The notes: a model not told the origin generated them from the sequence alone. A stretch of 13,105 nucleotides of DNA from UBA9732 sp031935845 (GCA_031935845.1 JAJBWA010000109.1:1-13105), one strand, 5' to 3'. Shown: positions 6,461-13,105, counted from the first letter of the stretch. Program-made: numbers and translations.

Positions 6461-6506
6461 GGAAAAAGAAAGGCGTCTGATTTCAAGTCAGACGCCTTCT
6501 TCATCT
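6461..6506. terminator. Bidirectional rho-independent terminator
   Basis: A perfect 11-bp stem, AAGGCGTCTGA (6470-6480) and TCAGACGCCTT (6488-6498), has loop TTTCAAG. The better T-run (TTTCTTTTTCC) is on the minus strand, serving the 99-aa membrane gene. The plus-strand tail CTTCTTCATCTT is weaker but can serve the PAP2 gene. Confidence 0.85.
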
Positions 6507-6526
6507 TCAGGTGAATCAGCTGAGGA

Positions 6527-6826
6527 TCAGGTGTTGCTGTCCCTCTGTGCCAGGATGTTGCGCACTTCCCTCATGTCCTCGGCAATCTCGGCATATGAGA
6601 ACAGGAAAGCCCTCTCGACGATCAGCAGAAGGATTCCGACAACCAGAAGGATGACAGCTCCGACAATGGACAGAGCGAACATGGCCTGGACCTGATGAAT
6701 CTTGGCATACTGCCATCCGCCGATTACAAGACCGATTGCGGAAAGAGTGGTCACGATGATACCGACCACGAAAATGACCTGAGCAAATGTCTTGATGACT
6801 CCGCTTGATGTTTTCTTGATTTCCAT
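6527..6826 (-). CDS. Small two-helix membrane protein of unknown function
   Basis: This 99-aa protein has two predicted transmembrane helices, about residues 12-37 and 48-71, linked by a short loop (GGWQYAKIHQ). A charged C-terminal tail (residues 78-95, EIAEDMREVRNI) is probably an amphipathic helix or short coiled coil. The frame is open much further upstream, to 7120, but the ATG at 6826 is clearly the start: GGGAGG lies nine bases before it, and the upstream part would be read antisense to the divergent 75-aa gene. I recognise no family. It has its own promoter (6870-6898) and terminator, so it is probably monocistronic. Confidence 0.7.
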   Translation of the reverse strand: MEIKKTSSGVIKTFAQVIFVVGIIVTTLSAIGLVIGGWQYAKIHQVQAMFALSIVGAVILLVVGILLLIVERAFLFSYAEIAEDMREVRNILAQRDSNT

Positions 6827-6869
6827 ACAACACACCTCCCTATCGATTTGCAAAACATGTGTTACGGAA

Positions 6870-6898
6870 ATGATAACACAACATACTGCGGAAGTCAT
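6870..6898 (-). promoter_or_regulatory. Promoter for the 99-aa membrane protein gene
   Basis: On the minus strand, ATGACT (6898-6893), 17 bases, then TATCAT (6875-6870) preceded by TG one base away (extended -10). The -35 abuts the -35 of the divergent promoter serving the gene at 6953. Confidence 0.5.
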
Positions 6899-6927
6899 TG
6901 GCAGAATCGTTTTTTTGTGTTTATAGT
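6898..6927 (+). promoter_or_regulatory. Promoter for the 75-aa protein gene
   Basis: TTGGCA (6898-6903), an 18-base spacer and TATAGT (6922-6927) lie 25 bases before the ATG. The two divergent -35 boxes share base 6898, so the polymerases should compete. Confidence 0.5.
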
Positions 6928-6952
6928 TTAAATAGCTCAAGGGGGTGTCAAG

Positions 6953-7180
6953 ATGACATTGAAGGACATTCTGGATGTATGCAGGGATTCCACAAGAATC
7001 AAGATCGCAGATGAAAAGGGAATCGCTCTCACCGCAAATCTCCACAAGAGGGACATTACCGGGGAGTACAACGACTGCAAGGTCCTGAACCTCTGCACAC
7101 GGTACAACGGCAACGGCCACACCGTGAGGTTCTACCTCCTGATCACGATCGATGCCTCAGGCATCACCGTGGCGAAATAA
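6953..7180 (+). CDS. Small soluble protein of unknown function
   Basis: This 75-aa protein has no signal peptide or membrane segment. It starts at an ATG with AAGGGGGTG six bases upstream. The sequence looks like a compact alpha-beta fold: an N-terminal helix (TLKDILDVCRDS) followed by strands and a C-terminal hydrophobic strand (FYLLITIDASGITV). I recognise no family. It is divergent from the 99-aa membrane gene, and its last 17 bases overlap the 3' end of the convergent plsC-like gene. The good ribosome site, promoter and codon use support a real gene. Confidence 0.65.
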   Translation: MTLKDILDVCRDSTRIKIADEKGIALTANLHKRDITGEYNDCKVLNLCTRYNGNGHTVRFYLLITIDASGITVAK

Positions 7181-7892
7181 GCTCATCCATCTTTACCTGG
7201 ATGCGGCTCTTGAGCAGAGCGGCAATCTCGGGCTTTGAGAGATTCTCATATTCTTCCGGCATTATAGGCTTGAGGATGTGGACCTGGACGTCCACATGCC
7301 TGAGTGCATCGCGCAGCCGCCTGTAGTTGTAGACCTTCCACGAGTCATACAGGCAAACCGGAACCAGCGGACATTTCATTTCCTTCACGTAGTGCAGGCA
7401 GCCGGTGCGGAATTCACGCATGGTGTTGCCGTTGTCCACATAGCCGCCCTCGGGGAAAACACAGAAACGGTCGCCCGTAATCACGCGGTCACGTACTTTC
7501 CTGAAGGATTCCATGCATTTGCGGGCATCGCCAAGGGCAATGGGTACTGACTCGGAGAGCTTCATGTAGTCCCCTTCCATGATCATGTCGCTTCTCTGTT
7601 CGTCAAGGATGAACGATATCATGGCCTTGTGCGCGCATGTGATTGCAAGCCCGTCGAACCGCCCCTGATGGTTGGGAATCAGCAGATAGCCGCCGTCCTT
7701 GGGCAGGTTCTCCGTCCCGAAGGTCTGTACGGAAGCGTTGGTAAGCCTGACTATCTTCATGCCGACCTTCCTGGCGACAGTCCATCTGTCGTCCCTGGAG
7801 AGCTTGGGATTGCGCAGTGCCCTCTTCATGGTGACGATGAAGATGACGGCATGGACGATGTGGCATACTATTGTCAGGACAAATCTAAGCAC
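7164..7892 (-). CDS. 1-acyl-sn-glycerol-3-phosphate acyltransferase family protein (PlsC-like)
   Basis: This is a membrane acyltransferase of the LPLAT/PlsC family, expected to acylate lysophosphatidate or a related lipid. Numbered from the GTG at 7892 (242 aa), the catalytic HX4D block NHQGRFD is at 74-80, FPEG at 146-149, FRTG at about 160-163 and VPV at 177-179. A hydrophobic N-terminal segment spans roughly residues 1-22. The start is uncertain. The frame extends to a TTG at 7928 (254 aa), but neither start has a Shine-Dalgarno. A promoter-like TTGATT-17-TAATTT overlaps that TTG and ends seven bases before the GTG, which favours the GTG on a leaderless message. The 3' end overlaps the convergent 75-aa gene by 17 bp. 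The family is clear; acceptor specificity is not. Confidence 0.87.
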   Translation of the reverse strand: MLRFVLTIVCHIVHAVIFIVTMKRALRNPKLSRDDRWTVARKVGMKIVRLTNASVQTFGTENLPKDGGYLLIPNHQGRFDGLAITCAHKAMISFILDEQRSDMIMEGDYMKLSESVPIALGDARKCMESFRKVRDRVITGDRFCVFPEGGYVDNGNTMREFRTGCLHYVKEMKCPLVPVCLYDSWKVYNYRRLRDALRHVDVQVHILKPIMPEEYENLSKPEIAALLKSRIQVKMDELISPR

Positions 7893-7899
7893 AAAAGCT

Positions 7900-7928
7900 A
7901 AATTAGCAGGATTCTGTGATACAATCAA
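7900..7928 (-). promoter_or_regulatory. Candidate promoter for the plsC-like gene
   Basis: On the minus strand, TTGATT (7928-7923), 17 bases and TAATTT (7905-7900), then seven bases to GTG. It overlaps the candidate -10 of the divergent epimerase gene. Confidence 0.4.
7917..7925 (+). promoter_or_regulatory. Candidate extended -10 promoter for the epimerase-trmO unit
   Basis: TGaTACAAT at 7917-7925 is a good extended -10, but no convincing -35 lies 16-18 bases upstream. It would give a leader of about 35 bases including the AGGAGG at 7958-7963. Confidence 0.35.
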
Positions 7929-7967
7929 TAGAAGGACCGCCCTGCGGCATACAATCAGGAGGATATC

Positions 7968-8837
7968 GTGGTTATTCTGGGAAACGGAATTCTGACGGCA
8001 GAGATATCGGAGACGGGAGCGCAGCTCTCACGTCTGGCTGACAAGGATACGGAATATCTGTGGAATGCGGATCCGGAGGTCTGGGCAAGGCATGCGCCCA
8101 TCCTCTTCCCGTTCGTGGCAAGGCTGCCGGAGCAGCAGTACAGGTACAGGGGAAAGATGTACGGTCCCCTGAAGAACCACGGCATTGCTCCGTATGCCCG
8201 GTTCATGGCCGAAAGCAGCGATTCAACCTCATGCACCATGCTGATGGTGGTGACCGACGAAATCAGGCAGCTCTACCCCTTTGATTTCGATTTCCGAGTA
8301 CGCTACCGCCTTGACGGCCACACGCTCCACATCAGCTATCTGGTCTCAAACAGGGGCGAAGGCGACATGTTCTACGCAATCGGCAGCCACCCCGGCTTCA
8401 ACGTGCCGATTGCCAAGAACCTTAAGTTCGAGGACTACTACGTGGAATTCCCGGAGGCCGGAAACGTGATGCAGAGGCTGTTCACCGCAGACAGGTTCGT
8501 AAGCGATGACGATGTCCCGTATCCGCTGGAGGACAACCGAATTCCCCTTCACCACGACCTGTTCGATGACGATGCCATCTGCATGAAGAACACGGGATAC
8601 ACGGCCGTAATCCGTTCCGACAAGGACCTCAGGAGCATCACCGTCAGATATCCGGACACCCCGTGGTGCGCCATCTGGCACATACCAAAGCGCGATGCAA
8701 GGTACGTGTGCATCGAGCCATGGTTCTCCCTCCCCGGAAAACCCGGCATCAACGACATTGAAAAGCGCGATGACTTCCAGCGTCTTCACGGCGGTGAAAG
8801 CGCCGAGTACGACCTCAGCATCACCATAGGAAACTGA
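7968..8837 (+). CDS. Aldose 1-epimerase family protein (LacX/YeaD-like)
   Basis: This 289-aa protein belongs to the galactose-mutarotase-like beta-sandwich family, which interconverts alpha and beta anomers of aldoses or hexose phosphates. Family landmarks are an early NHGIAPYARF block (70-79, H71, equivalent to the usual KHGFAR region), SHPGFNVP (140-147, H141) and CIEPWFSLPG (248-257, E250, position of the catalytic base). Residues around LFPFVARLP (46-54) match the family substrate-site region. It starts with GTG, with AGGAGG five bases upstream. The trmO start is four bases after its stop, so the two genes form an operon. The physiological sugar is not predictable; the general mutarotase assignment is secure. 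Confidence 0.9.
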   Translation: MVILGNGILTAEISETGAQLSRLADKDTEYLWNADPEVWARHAPILFPFVARLPEQQYRYRGKMYGPLKNHGIAPYARFMAESSDSTSCTMLMVVTDEIRQLYPFDFDFRVRYRLDGHTLHISYLVSNRGEGDMFYAIGSHPGFNVPIAKNLKFEDYYVEFPEAGNVMQRLFTADRFVSDDDVPYPLEDNRIPLHHDLFDDDAICMKNTGYTAVIRSDKDLRSITVRYPDTPWCAIWHIPKRDARYVCIEPWFSLPGKPGINDIEKRDDFQRLHGGESAEYDLSITIGN

Positions 8838-8841
8838 AGCA

Positions 8842-9516
8842 ATGGATCTCAGACCGATTGCCCGCATCAGGAACAGCTACAGGGAGAAGTTCGGAATCCC
8901 GCGCCAGAGCGGGCTGTCCGACATCGTCTCAACCATCGTGTTCGAACAGGAGTTCAGGGACTCCAACGCCGTGCGCGGTCTTGAGGGTTTCTCCCACATC
9001 TGGCTGATCTGGGGATTCTCCGCAAACGGAGAGGAAGACGGCCAGGCTTTCCGGCCCACGGTCAGACCTCCGCGTCTCGGCGGAGAAGAGCGCATGGGAG
9101 TGTTCGCCACGCGTTCTCCGTTCAGGCCCAACCCGCTGGGGCTTTCAAGCGTAAGACTCAAGGAGATAGAAATGACCGCCGACGGCCCCACCCTGGTGGT
9201 TACCGGCGCCGACCTGATGGACGGAACCCCCGTCTACGACATCAAGCCCTATCTGAAGGATTTCGACTGCCATCCGGAGGCTCAGTCGGGCTTTGTAGAG
9301 CAGAAGGAATACAAAACCCTGCAGGTGGTGTTCCCGCAGGGTCTTCTTGAAAAACTTGATGTACAGGACCGATGGCCCCTGATTCAGGCTCTGGAACAGG
9401 ACCCCAGACCAAAGTATCAGGATGATCCCGAAAGGGTCTACGGCATGCTGTTCGCGGACCGTGACATCCTGTTCCGTGTAAACGGCGATGTCCTTACCGT
9501 GACGGACGTCACTTGA
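8842..9516 (+). CDS. trmO: tRNA (N6-threonylcarbamoyladenosine37-N6)-methyltransferase TrmO
   Basis: TrmO (TsaA/YaeB/VirR family) uses S-adenosylmethionine to N6-methylate t6A37 in tRNA-Thr(GGU). The hallmark block VFATRSPFRPNPLGLSSV is at 87-104, followed by DLMDGTPVYDIKPYL (about 124-138). The N-terminal half is the small beta-barrel SAM-binding domain. The C-terminal part (about 155-224) fits the full-length TrmO form rather than the short domain alone. The start lies four bases after the epimerase stop, with TAGGA inside the end of that gene, so translation is probably coupled. The last 8 bp overlap the convergent topA stop. This is the second tRNA-modification gene in the window besides mnmA. 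Confidence 0.92.
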   Translation: MDLRPIARIRNSYREKFGIPRQSGLSDIVSTIVFEQEFRDSNAVRGLEGFSHIWLIWGFSANGEEDGQAFRPTVRPPRLGGEERMGVFATRSPFRPNPLGLSSVRLKEIEMTADGPTLVVTGADLMDGTPVYDIKPYLKDFDCHPEAQSGFVEQKEYKTLQVVFPQGLLEKLDVQDRWPLIQALEQDPRPKYQDDPERVYGMLFADRDILFRVNGDVLTVTDVT

Positions 9517-12061
9517 GAAGCGATACCGCAGTCTCCTTGGTCATTGCCTTGCAGGCCTGTTCGTCCTGCTGGTACTCCTTGGGGATCCTGACGTTCTCCT
9601 CTCCGTGCCTCATATAGTAGCCGTATCTTCCGTGGTAGATTCCGAGGTTCTTTCCCTCGTAGTCGCCGAAGTCGACAACGGCCTGTGCGCCGGAGCTTCT
9701 CTTGGCAGTTCCTACCGAAGCCTTCTCCCTGGCGGCCGATTTCTTACCGGTCTCCTTGGGAGTGCTGAAGATTTCCCTGGCCTGCTCCTCCGTGATGCTG
9801 AACAGCTCGGCGGAGTTCTTGACGCTGCGGAAATCGTTGCCGCACTTGATGTACGGACCGTACTTTCCCATATCGGCCGTGATGGCCTCACCGTTCTCTC
9901 CGGTGCCTACAGTGCGGGGAAGGTTGAAGAATTTCTCAACAACAGAAGCATCCAGGCCACGGTTTCCGATGTACTCCTTGGGAACCTTGAAGCGTCTGAT
10001 GTCCTCTGTCTTGGCGCGGTCGCCCAGCTGCCAGTAGTCGCCGAACTTTCCGGTGCAGTAGAGGATGGGCTGTCCGTCGGAGGACTCTCCGATCTTCTCG
10101 GGTGTGTTTGTCTTTGCCTCGACGGGCTGGCTGCCTTCCTTGCGGAGCTTCTCCACCATCTCGTCGGTGACGTCTGCCGGAATCCAGCTTGCGGGGATCG
10201 AGATGAACTTTCCGTCCTCGCTCCTGACGTACGGGCCGTAGGGTCCGAGGAAGATGGAGTTCTCCTCGCTCAGCTGCGGAAGCTCAAGCTTCTTGACGTC
10301 GCGGGAGTTGATCTTCATCTTGTTGCCCCTGACCTGCTGCTCAAGTCCGGCCTCGCCCTCGTAGAAGTTCTTCAGGAACTGAAGCTCGTCAAGCTTGCCC
10401 TCGGCGATCTCGTCAAGGCCGGTTTCCATGTCGCTGGTGAAGCCGTAGTCGATCCTGTCGGCAAAGTACTTCTCCAGAAGCTGGATGATTCCGAAACCGA
10501 TGAAGGTGGGAACCAGCGTTCCGTTGTCCCTGATCACGTAGTTCTTCTCGAACAGCCTGTCGATGATTGCGGCATAGGTGGAAGGTCTTCCGATTCCGAG
10601 CTTCTCCAGTGTCTGGACAAGCGATGCTTCGGTGTATCTGTTGGGCTCCTTGGTCTCGTGCAGGATTTCCTCAAGTGCCTTGAGGTCAAGCACCTGGCCG
10701 GCCTTGAGTGCCGGAAGCGGAGTCTCCTTGTCCTCGAGTGCGGCATCGGGATCGTCCGAACCTTCGACATAGACCCTGATGAAGCCGGGGAACTCGATCC
10801 TGACTCCGGTGGCGGTGAACTGGGTGTCCTTGCCGTCGGATGTCTTTGCATCGATGACCACCGTGGTGTTCTGCTTGAGTGCGTTGGTCATCTGGGATGC
10901 AAGTGTCCTCTTCCAGATGAGTGTGTAGAGCTCGAGCTCCCTGCCGGTGAGCTCAGTCTCCTCCGGAGTCCTGAAATGCTCGCCTGCGGGTCTGATTGCC
11001 TCGTGGGCTTCCTGTGCGCTGGAGCTCTTTGCGGCATACTGCCTTGACTGGGCGGGAACGAAATCCTTTCCGAACAGTTTCAGGGCAGCCTCTCTGGCCG
11101 CGTTGATGCCTTCCTGGCTGAGCATTGGACTGTCGGTCCTCATGTAGGTGATGAAACCTTTCTCATACAGGCTCTGTGCTATGCGCATGGTGTCCTTTGC
11201 GGACATGTGGAGCTTTCTGTTTCCTTCCTGCTGCAGCGTGCTGGTGATGAACGGAGCTGCAGGTTTCTGTGAAATCTGCTTCTCCCTGACATCGGAAATC
11301 ACGAACGAGCTGTCCTTGAGGGAATCCACAAGCTTCTGGGCATCGGCCTTGCTGAGAAGGATCACCTTGGATCCGCCGATGTATGCTCCGGTCTCGCTGT
11401 CGAAATCCTTGCCGTTGGCTACCCTCTGGCCGTCGACGCTGTCGATGGAGGCAAAGAAGCCCTGCCTGAAGCTGGCCTTGAGGTCCCAGTAATCTGACTT
11501 GCGGAAAGTGATCCTTGTGCGCTCGCGGTCCACTATGAGCCTGAGTCCGGGAGACTGGACGCGGCCAGCGGAAAGCTTCTTGTCGGAGAGCTTGGACCAC
11601 AGCACGGGTGAGATGGTGTATCCGAACAGTCTGTCCAGGACCCTGCGGGCCTCCTGGGCATGGACCAGGTTCATGTCAAGGTCGCGGCCGCCTGCGAATG
11701 CTTCCTGGATGGCTTTCTTCGTTATTTCATGGAATACCATCCTGCGGGTGGGCATCTTGGGCTTGAGGACCTCGACAAGGTGCCAGCTGATGCTTTCTCC
11801 CTCACGGTCCTCATCAGTTGCCAGTATCAGTTCGTCGGCACCCTTGAGCTCGCTCTTGATCTGTGAGATGACCTTTTCCTTGGTCTCGTCGATTATATAC
11901 TTGGGTTTGTAGCCGTTCCTGACGTCTATGCAGAGATCGTTCTTGGGGAGTGTCCTGATGTGTCCGTTGGATGCAACCACGGTGCACTCGGATCCGAGAA
12001 AACGTCTGATTGTCCTTGCCTTGGTCGGGGACTCGACTATGATAACTTTCTTGTCTGCCAT
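9509..12061 (-). CDS. topA: DNA topoisomerase I (type IA)
   Basis: TopA relaxes negatively supercoiled DNA by transient single-strand cleavage. The 850-aa sequence has the TOPRIM domain at its N-terminus: IIVESPTKA with E10, then DEDREGE with D83, D85 and E87. The cleavage domain carries FITYMRTDS with nucleophile Y306. HEAIRP and GIGRPSTYA blocks follow. The C-terminus has no four-Cys zinc ribbons. Instead there are at least four GxYGxY-type repeats (FLGPYGPYV, TGKFGDYW, MGKYGPYIKCG, HGRYGYYMRHG), the zinc-free Topo-C repeat class. A basic linker (KETGKKSAAREK, KRSSG) precedes the last repeat. It is transcribed from a strong promoter with AAGGAG six bases before the ATG, and its stop overlaps trmO by 8 bp. 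Confidence 0.97.
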   Translation of the reverse strand: MADKKVIIVESPTKARTIRRFLGSECTVVASNGHIRTLPKNDLCIDVRNGYKPKYIIDETKEKVISQIKSELKGADELILATDEDREGESISWHLVEVLKPKMPTRRMVFHEITKKAIQEAFAGGRDLDMNLVHAQEARRVLDRLFGYTISPVLWSKLSDKKLSAGRVQSPGLRLIVDRERTRITFRKSDYWDLKASFRQGFFASIDSVDGQRVANGKDFDSETGAYIGGSKVILLSKADAQKLVDSLKDSSFVISDVREKQISQKPAAPFITSTLQQEGNRKLHMSAKDTMRIAQSLYEKGFITYMRTDSPMLSQEGINAAREAALKLFGKDFVPAQSRQYAAKSSSAQEAHEAIRPAGEHFRTPEETELTGRELELYTLIWKRTLASQMTNALKQNTTVVIDAKTSDGKDTQFTATGVRIEFPGFIRVYVEGSDDPDAALEDKETPLPALKAGQVLDLKALEEILHETKEPNRYTEASLVQTLEKLGIGRPSTYAAIIDRLFEKNYVIRDNGTLVPTFIGFGIIQLLEKYFADRIDYGFTSDMETGLDEIAEGKLDELQFLKNFYEGEAGLEQQVRGNKMKINSRDVKKLELPQLSEENSIFLGPYGPYVRSEDGKFISIPASWIPADVTDEMVEKLRKEGSQPVEAKTNTPEKIGESSDGQPILYCTGKFGDYWQLGDRAKTEDIRRFKVPKEYIGNRGLDASVVEKFFNLPRTVGTGENGEAITADMGKYGPYIKCGNDFRSVKNSAELFSITEEQAREIFSTPKETGKKSAAREKASVGTAKRSSGAQAVVDFGDYEGKNLGIYHGRYGYYMRHGEENVRIPKEYQQDEQACKAMTKETAVSLLK

Positions 12062-12082
12062 TGCAGTCTCCTTGTCGCATAA

Positions 12083-12111
12083 TATATAGAAAAGAAACCG
12101 CCGGTTGTCAA
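12083..12111 (-). promoter_or_regulatory. Promoter for topA
   Basis: On the minus strand, a consensus TTGACA (12111-12106), a 17-base spacer and TATATA (12088-12083) in an AT-rich run lie 21 bases before the ATG. This is the strongest promoter match in the window. Confidence 0.75.
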
Positions 12112-12146
12112 CATCGTTCCGGTAGTTTTTTTGTGTGTTTTCAGCC

Positions 12147-12164
12147 CTTTATCTATCGATAAAG
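12147..12164. other. Short perfect inverted repeat in the topA-lipoprotein intergenic region
   Basis: CTTTATC and GATAAAG are separated by TATC. It lies between the divergent topA and lipoprotein promoters. It could be a binding site for a dimeric regulator; there is no direct evidence, and AT-rich sequence makes chance occurrence plausible. Confidence 0.25.
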
Positions 12165-12178
12165 AAAAATGCATCTTC

Positions 12179-12207
12179 TTGTTCAAATGCCTTGCTCGGG
12201 TTATTAT
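12179..12207 (+). promoter_or_regulatory. Candidate promoter for the lipoprotein gene (leaderless geometry)
   Basis: TTGTTC (12179-12184), a 17-base spacer and TATTAT (12202-12207), followed by six bases and the ATG at 12214. No Shine-Dalgarno intervenes. The geometry matches that of the gene starting at 5241. Confidence 0.5.
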
Positions 12208-12213
12208 TGAAGC

Positions 12214-12954
12214 ATGAGAAAGACTTTGGCGGCATTTGCCGTAATAATATCATGTGCCCTGCTTCTGTCATCCTGCGTGGTGGCCGAAAAGCTCACCCTC
12301 ACCGGTGACTACACGCAGTCAAAGGCCGTACCCGGAAAGAACCATGTGGACCTTAGTGTGGACGATTTCTTCGTGGGTGTGGTGGAAGACCTCTCCGACT
12401 GGGAGAACAAGGGCAACAACGATCCCATAATCGATGTCGCCATCCAGGATTTCGTGAAGAACCTCGAGGCCTCAAGCGTCACGTCATCCATAAAATTCGT
12501 GGAAACCGGCTACAACACATACATGGGCGATTTCGCTTTCACGAACTTTCCGCAGCTGCTGATAGACCTCTCCAACAACCAGGCGGACCAGAGCGTGGTG
12601 ACGATGTCCTCAAAGAACGGAAAGACCCATGTTGAAATCAGCATCAACATGGACAACTACGAACAGCTGACCAAGATGATCCCGTTCCTGGCCGATCCCA
12701 ACTTCGAGGTCTACGGCCCGCTCTACAACAACGACCTCACCGAGGAAGAATATCTTGAGATGGTGAGCTTCATCCTTGGCGAGCAGTGCCCGGACAGCAT
12801 CGCCTCATCTTCAATAAAGATCCAGGTGGTCGCGCCCAAGGCCATAAGCGCGCACAACGGCAAGCTGCGCAACAGCAAGACGGTGGAGTTCTCCTTCCCG
12901 CTTATAGATTTCCTGCTGCTGCATGAGAGTATCGATTTCTATCTGGAATACTGA
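12214..12954 (+). CDS. Predicted lipoprotein of unknown function
   Basis: This 246-aa protein has a classical type II signal peptide: MRK, a hydrophobic core, and lipobox LSSC with the lipidated Cys at residue 21. The mature part is acidic and Asn/Asp/Ser-rich, with repeated hydrophobic strand segments and no Cys pair or catalytic motif that I recognise. After lipidation it would be anchored to the periplasmic or outer membrane. It is probably alone in its transcript: divergent from topA upstream, and followed 3 bp after its stop by the 93-bp repeat element and the convergent ychF. The only plausible start is the ATG at 12214, preceded by a -10 box rather than a ribosome site. The family was not recognised, and the function is not inferred. 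Confidence 0.82.
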   Translation: MRKTLAAFAVIISCALLLSSCVVAEKLTLTGDYTQSKAVPGKNHVDLSVDDFFVGVVEDLSDWENKGNNDPIIDVAIQDFVKNLEASSVTSSIKFVETGYNTYMGDFAFTNFPQLLIDLSNNQADQSVVTMSSKNGKTHVEISINMDNYEQLTKMIPFLADPNFEVYGPLYNNDLTEEEYLEMVSFILGEQCPDSIASSSIKIQVVAPKAISAHNGKLRNSKTVEFSFPLIDFLLLHESIDFYLEY

Positions 12955-13047
12955 GGCAGATGCTTCGGGTTAATCTCTGCGTCACTGCACTTGGGCCGTA
13001 CAACAAGTACTGTCCCGCGTTTGTTCCTTGACCTTAGCCCGAATCGT
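12955..13047. repeat. 93-bp structured intergenic repeat, copy 2
   Basis: This is a gap-free match to 1155-1247 (offset 11800) with 12 substitutions. Outer arms TTCGGGTTAA (12964-12973) and TTAGCCCGAA (13034-13043) remain pairable through one compensatory change (C-G to T-A) and one G-T wobble. At 12989/13020 a second pair changes from G-C to A-T. The inner hairpin stem is unchanged, and only its loop (AACAA) differs. As in copy 1, it starts 3 bp after a stop codon and lies between convergent genes, here the lipoprotein and ychF. Confidence 0.85.
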
Positions 13048-13067
13048 TTATATCGTCTTTTCCTTGG

Positions 13068-13105
13068 TCAGACGTTGAAACGGAAGAACATGACGTCGCC
13101 GTCCT
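13068..13105 (-). CDS. ychF: YchF GTPase, C-terminal fragment (cut by window edge)
   Basis: The minus strand reads DGDVMFFRFNV and then TGA at 13070-13068. The ending GDVMxFRFNV is the near-invariant C-terminus of the ribosome-binding P-loop ATPase/GTPase YchF (Obg/OLA1 family), lying in its TGS domain. Only the last 11-12 codons are inside the window, so nothing else can be checked. It converges on the lipoprotein gene across repeat copy 2. Confidence 0.8.
   Translation of the reverse strand, partial: DGDVMFFRFNV

Noticed and set aside
6827..7120. N-terminal extension of the 99-aa membrane protein to residue 197.
   Set aside because: It would run antisense through the 75-aa gene and across both promoters. 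The internal ATG at 6826 has a strong GGGAGG site.
9605..11047. Plus-strand 480-aa open frame.
   Set aside because: It is wholly antisense to topA, low-complexity in Leu/Gly/Val with no ribosome site or domain; an artefact of G+C-biased third positions.
1..13105. CRISPR array, prophage, IS element, riboswitch or toxin-antitoxin locus.
   Set aside because: No regular direct repeats, transposase or phage genes, known aptamer-like leader, or toxin-antitoxin pair were seen; gene content is housekeeping plus envelope proteins.

Overview
The window is an ordinary-looking stretch of chromosome from a Gram-negative-type (diderm) bacterium of moderately high G+C, most likely a spirochaete (Treponema/Sphaerochaeta-like). 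The envelope assignment rests on two paralogous signal-peptide proteins that look like outer-membrane barrels and on a lipoprotein with a clean lipobox. The phylum is an inference from overall gene character, not proven by any single marker. No phage, plasmid, IS, CRISPR or toxin-antitoxin signature is visible.

Layout. 1-1151: the 3' part of an M29 aminopeptidase (+). 1155-1247: first copy of a 93-bp intergenic element. 1254-2746 (-): Smr-domain gene followed by mnmA, overlapping by ATGA and read from a promoter back to back with that of tRNA-Arg(CCU) at 2846-2919 (+). 3043-5241 (-): two tandem paralogous outer-membrane-type proteins. 5335-5408 (-): tRNA-Asp(GUC) with promoter and terminator. 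5541-6449 (+): PAP2-family membrane phosphatase. 6527-6826 (-) and 6953-7180 (+): two small divergent genes of unknown function. 7164-7892 (-): PlsC-like acyltransferase. 7968-9516 (+): aldose-1-epimerase-like protein and TrmO, four bases apart. 9509-12061 (-): topA. 12214-12954 (+): lipoprotein of unknown function. 12955-13047: second copy of the 93-bp element. 13068-13105 (-): last codons of ychF.

How the genes relate. Translation and tRNA functions recur: mnmA (U34 thiolation), trmO (A37 methylation), two tRNAs and ychF. PAP2 and PlsC are both lipid-related enzymes, but they are not in one operon. Transcription units are short and often convergent, with stop-to-stop overlaps at 7164-7180 and 9509-9516. 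Most internal genes have good Shine-Dalgarno sequences, whereas two export-signal genes and possibly plsC appear to have a -10 box only 6-7 bases before the start codon, as expected for leaderless mRNAs.

The strongest unexplained signal is the 93-bp element. It occurs twice, 11.8 kb apart, 3 bp after a stop codon each time and between convergent genes. The copies align without gaps with 12 substitutions. Two substitution pairs are compensatory in a predicted long hairpin, and the others fall in loops, wobbles or flanks. This suggests a structured extragenic repeat or RNA element.
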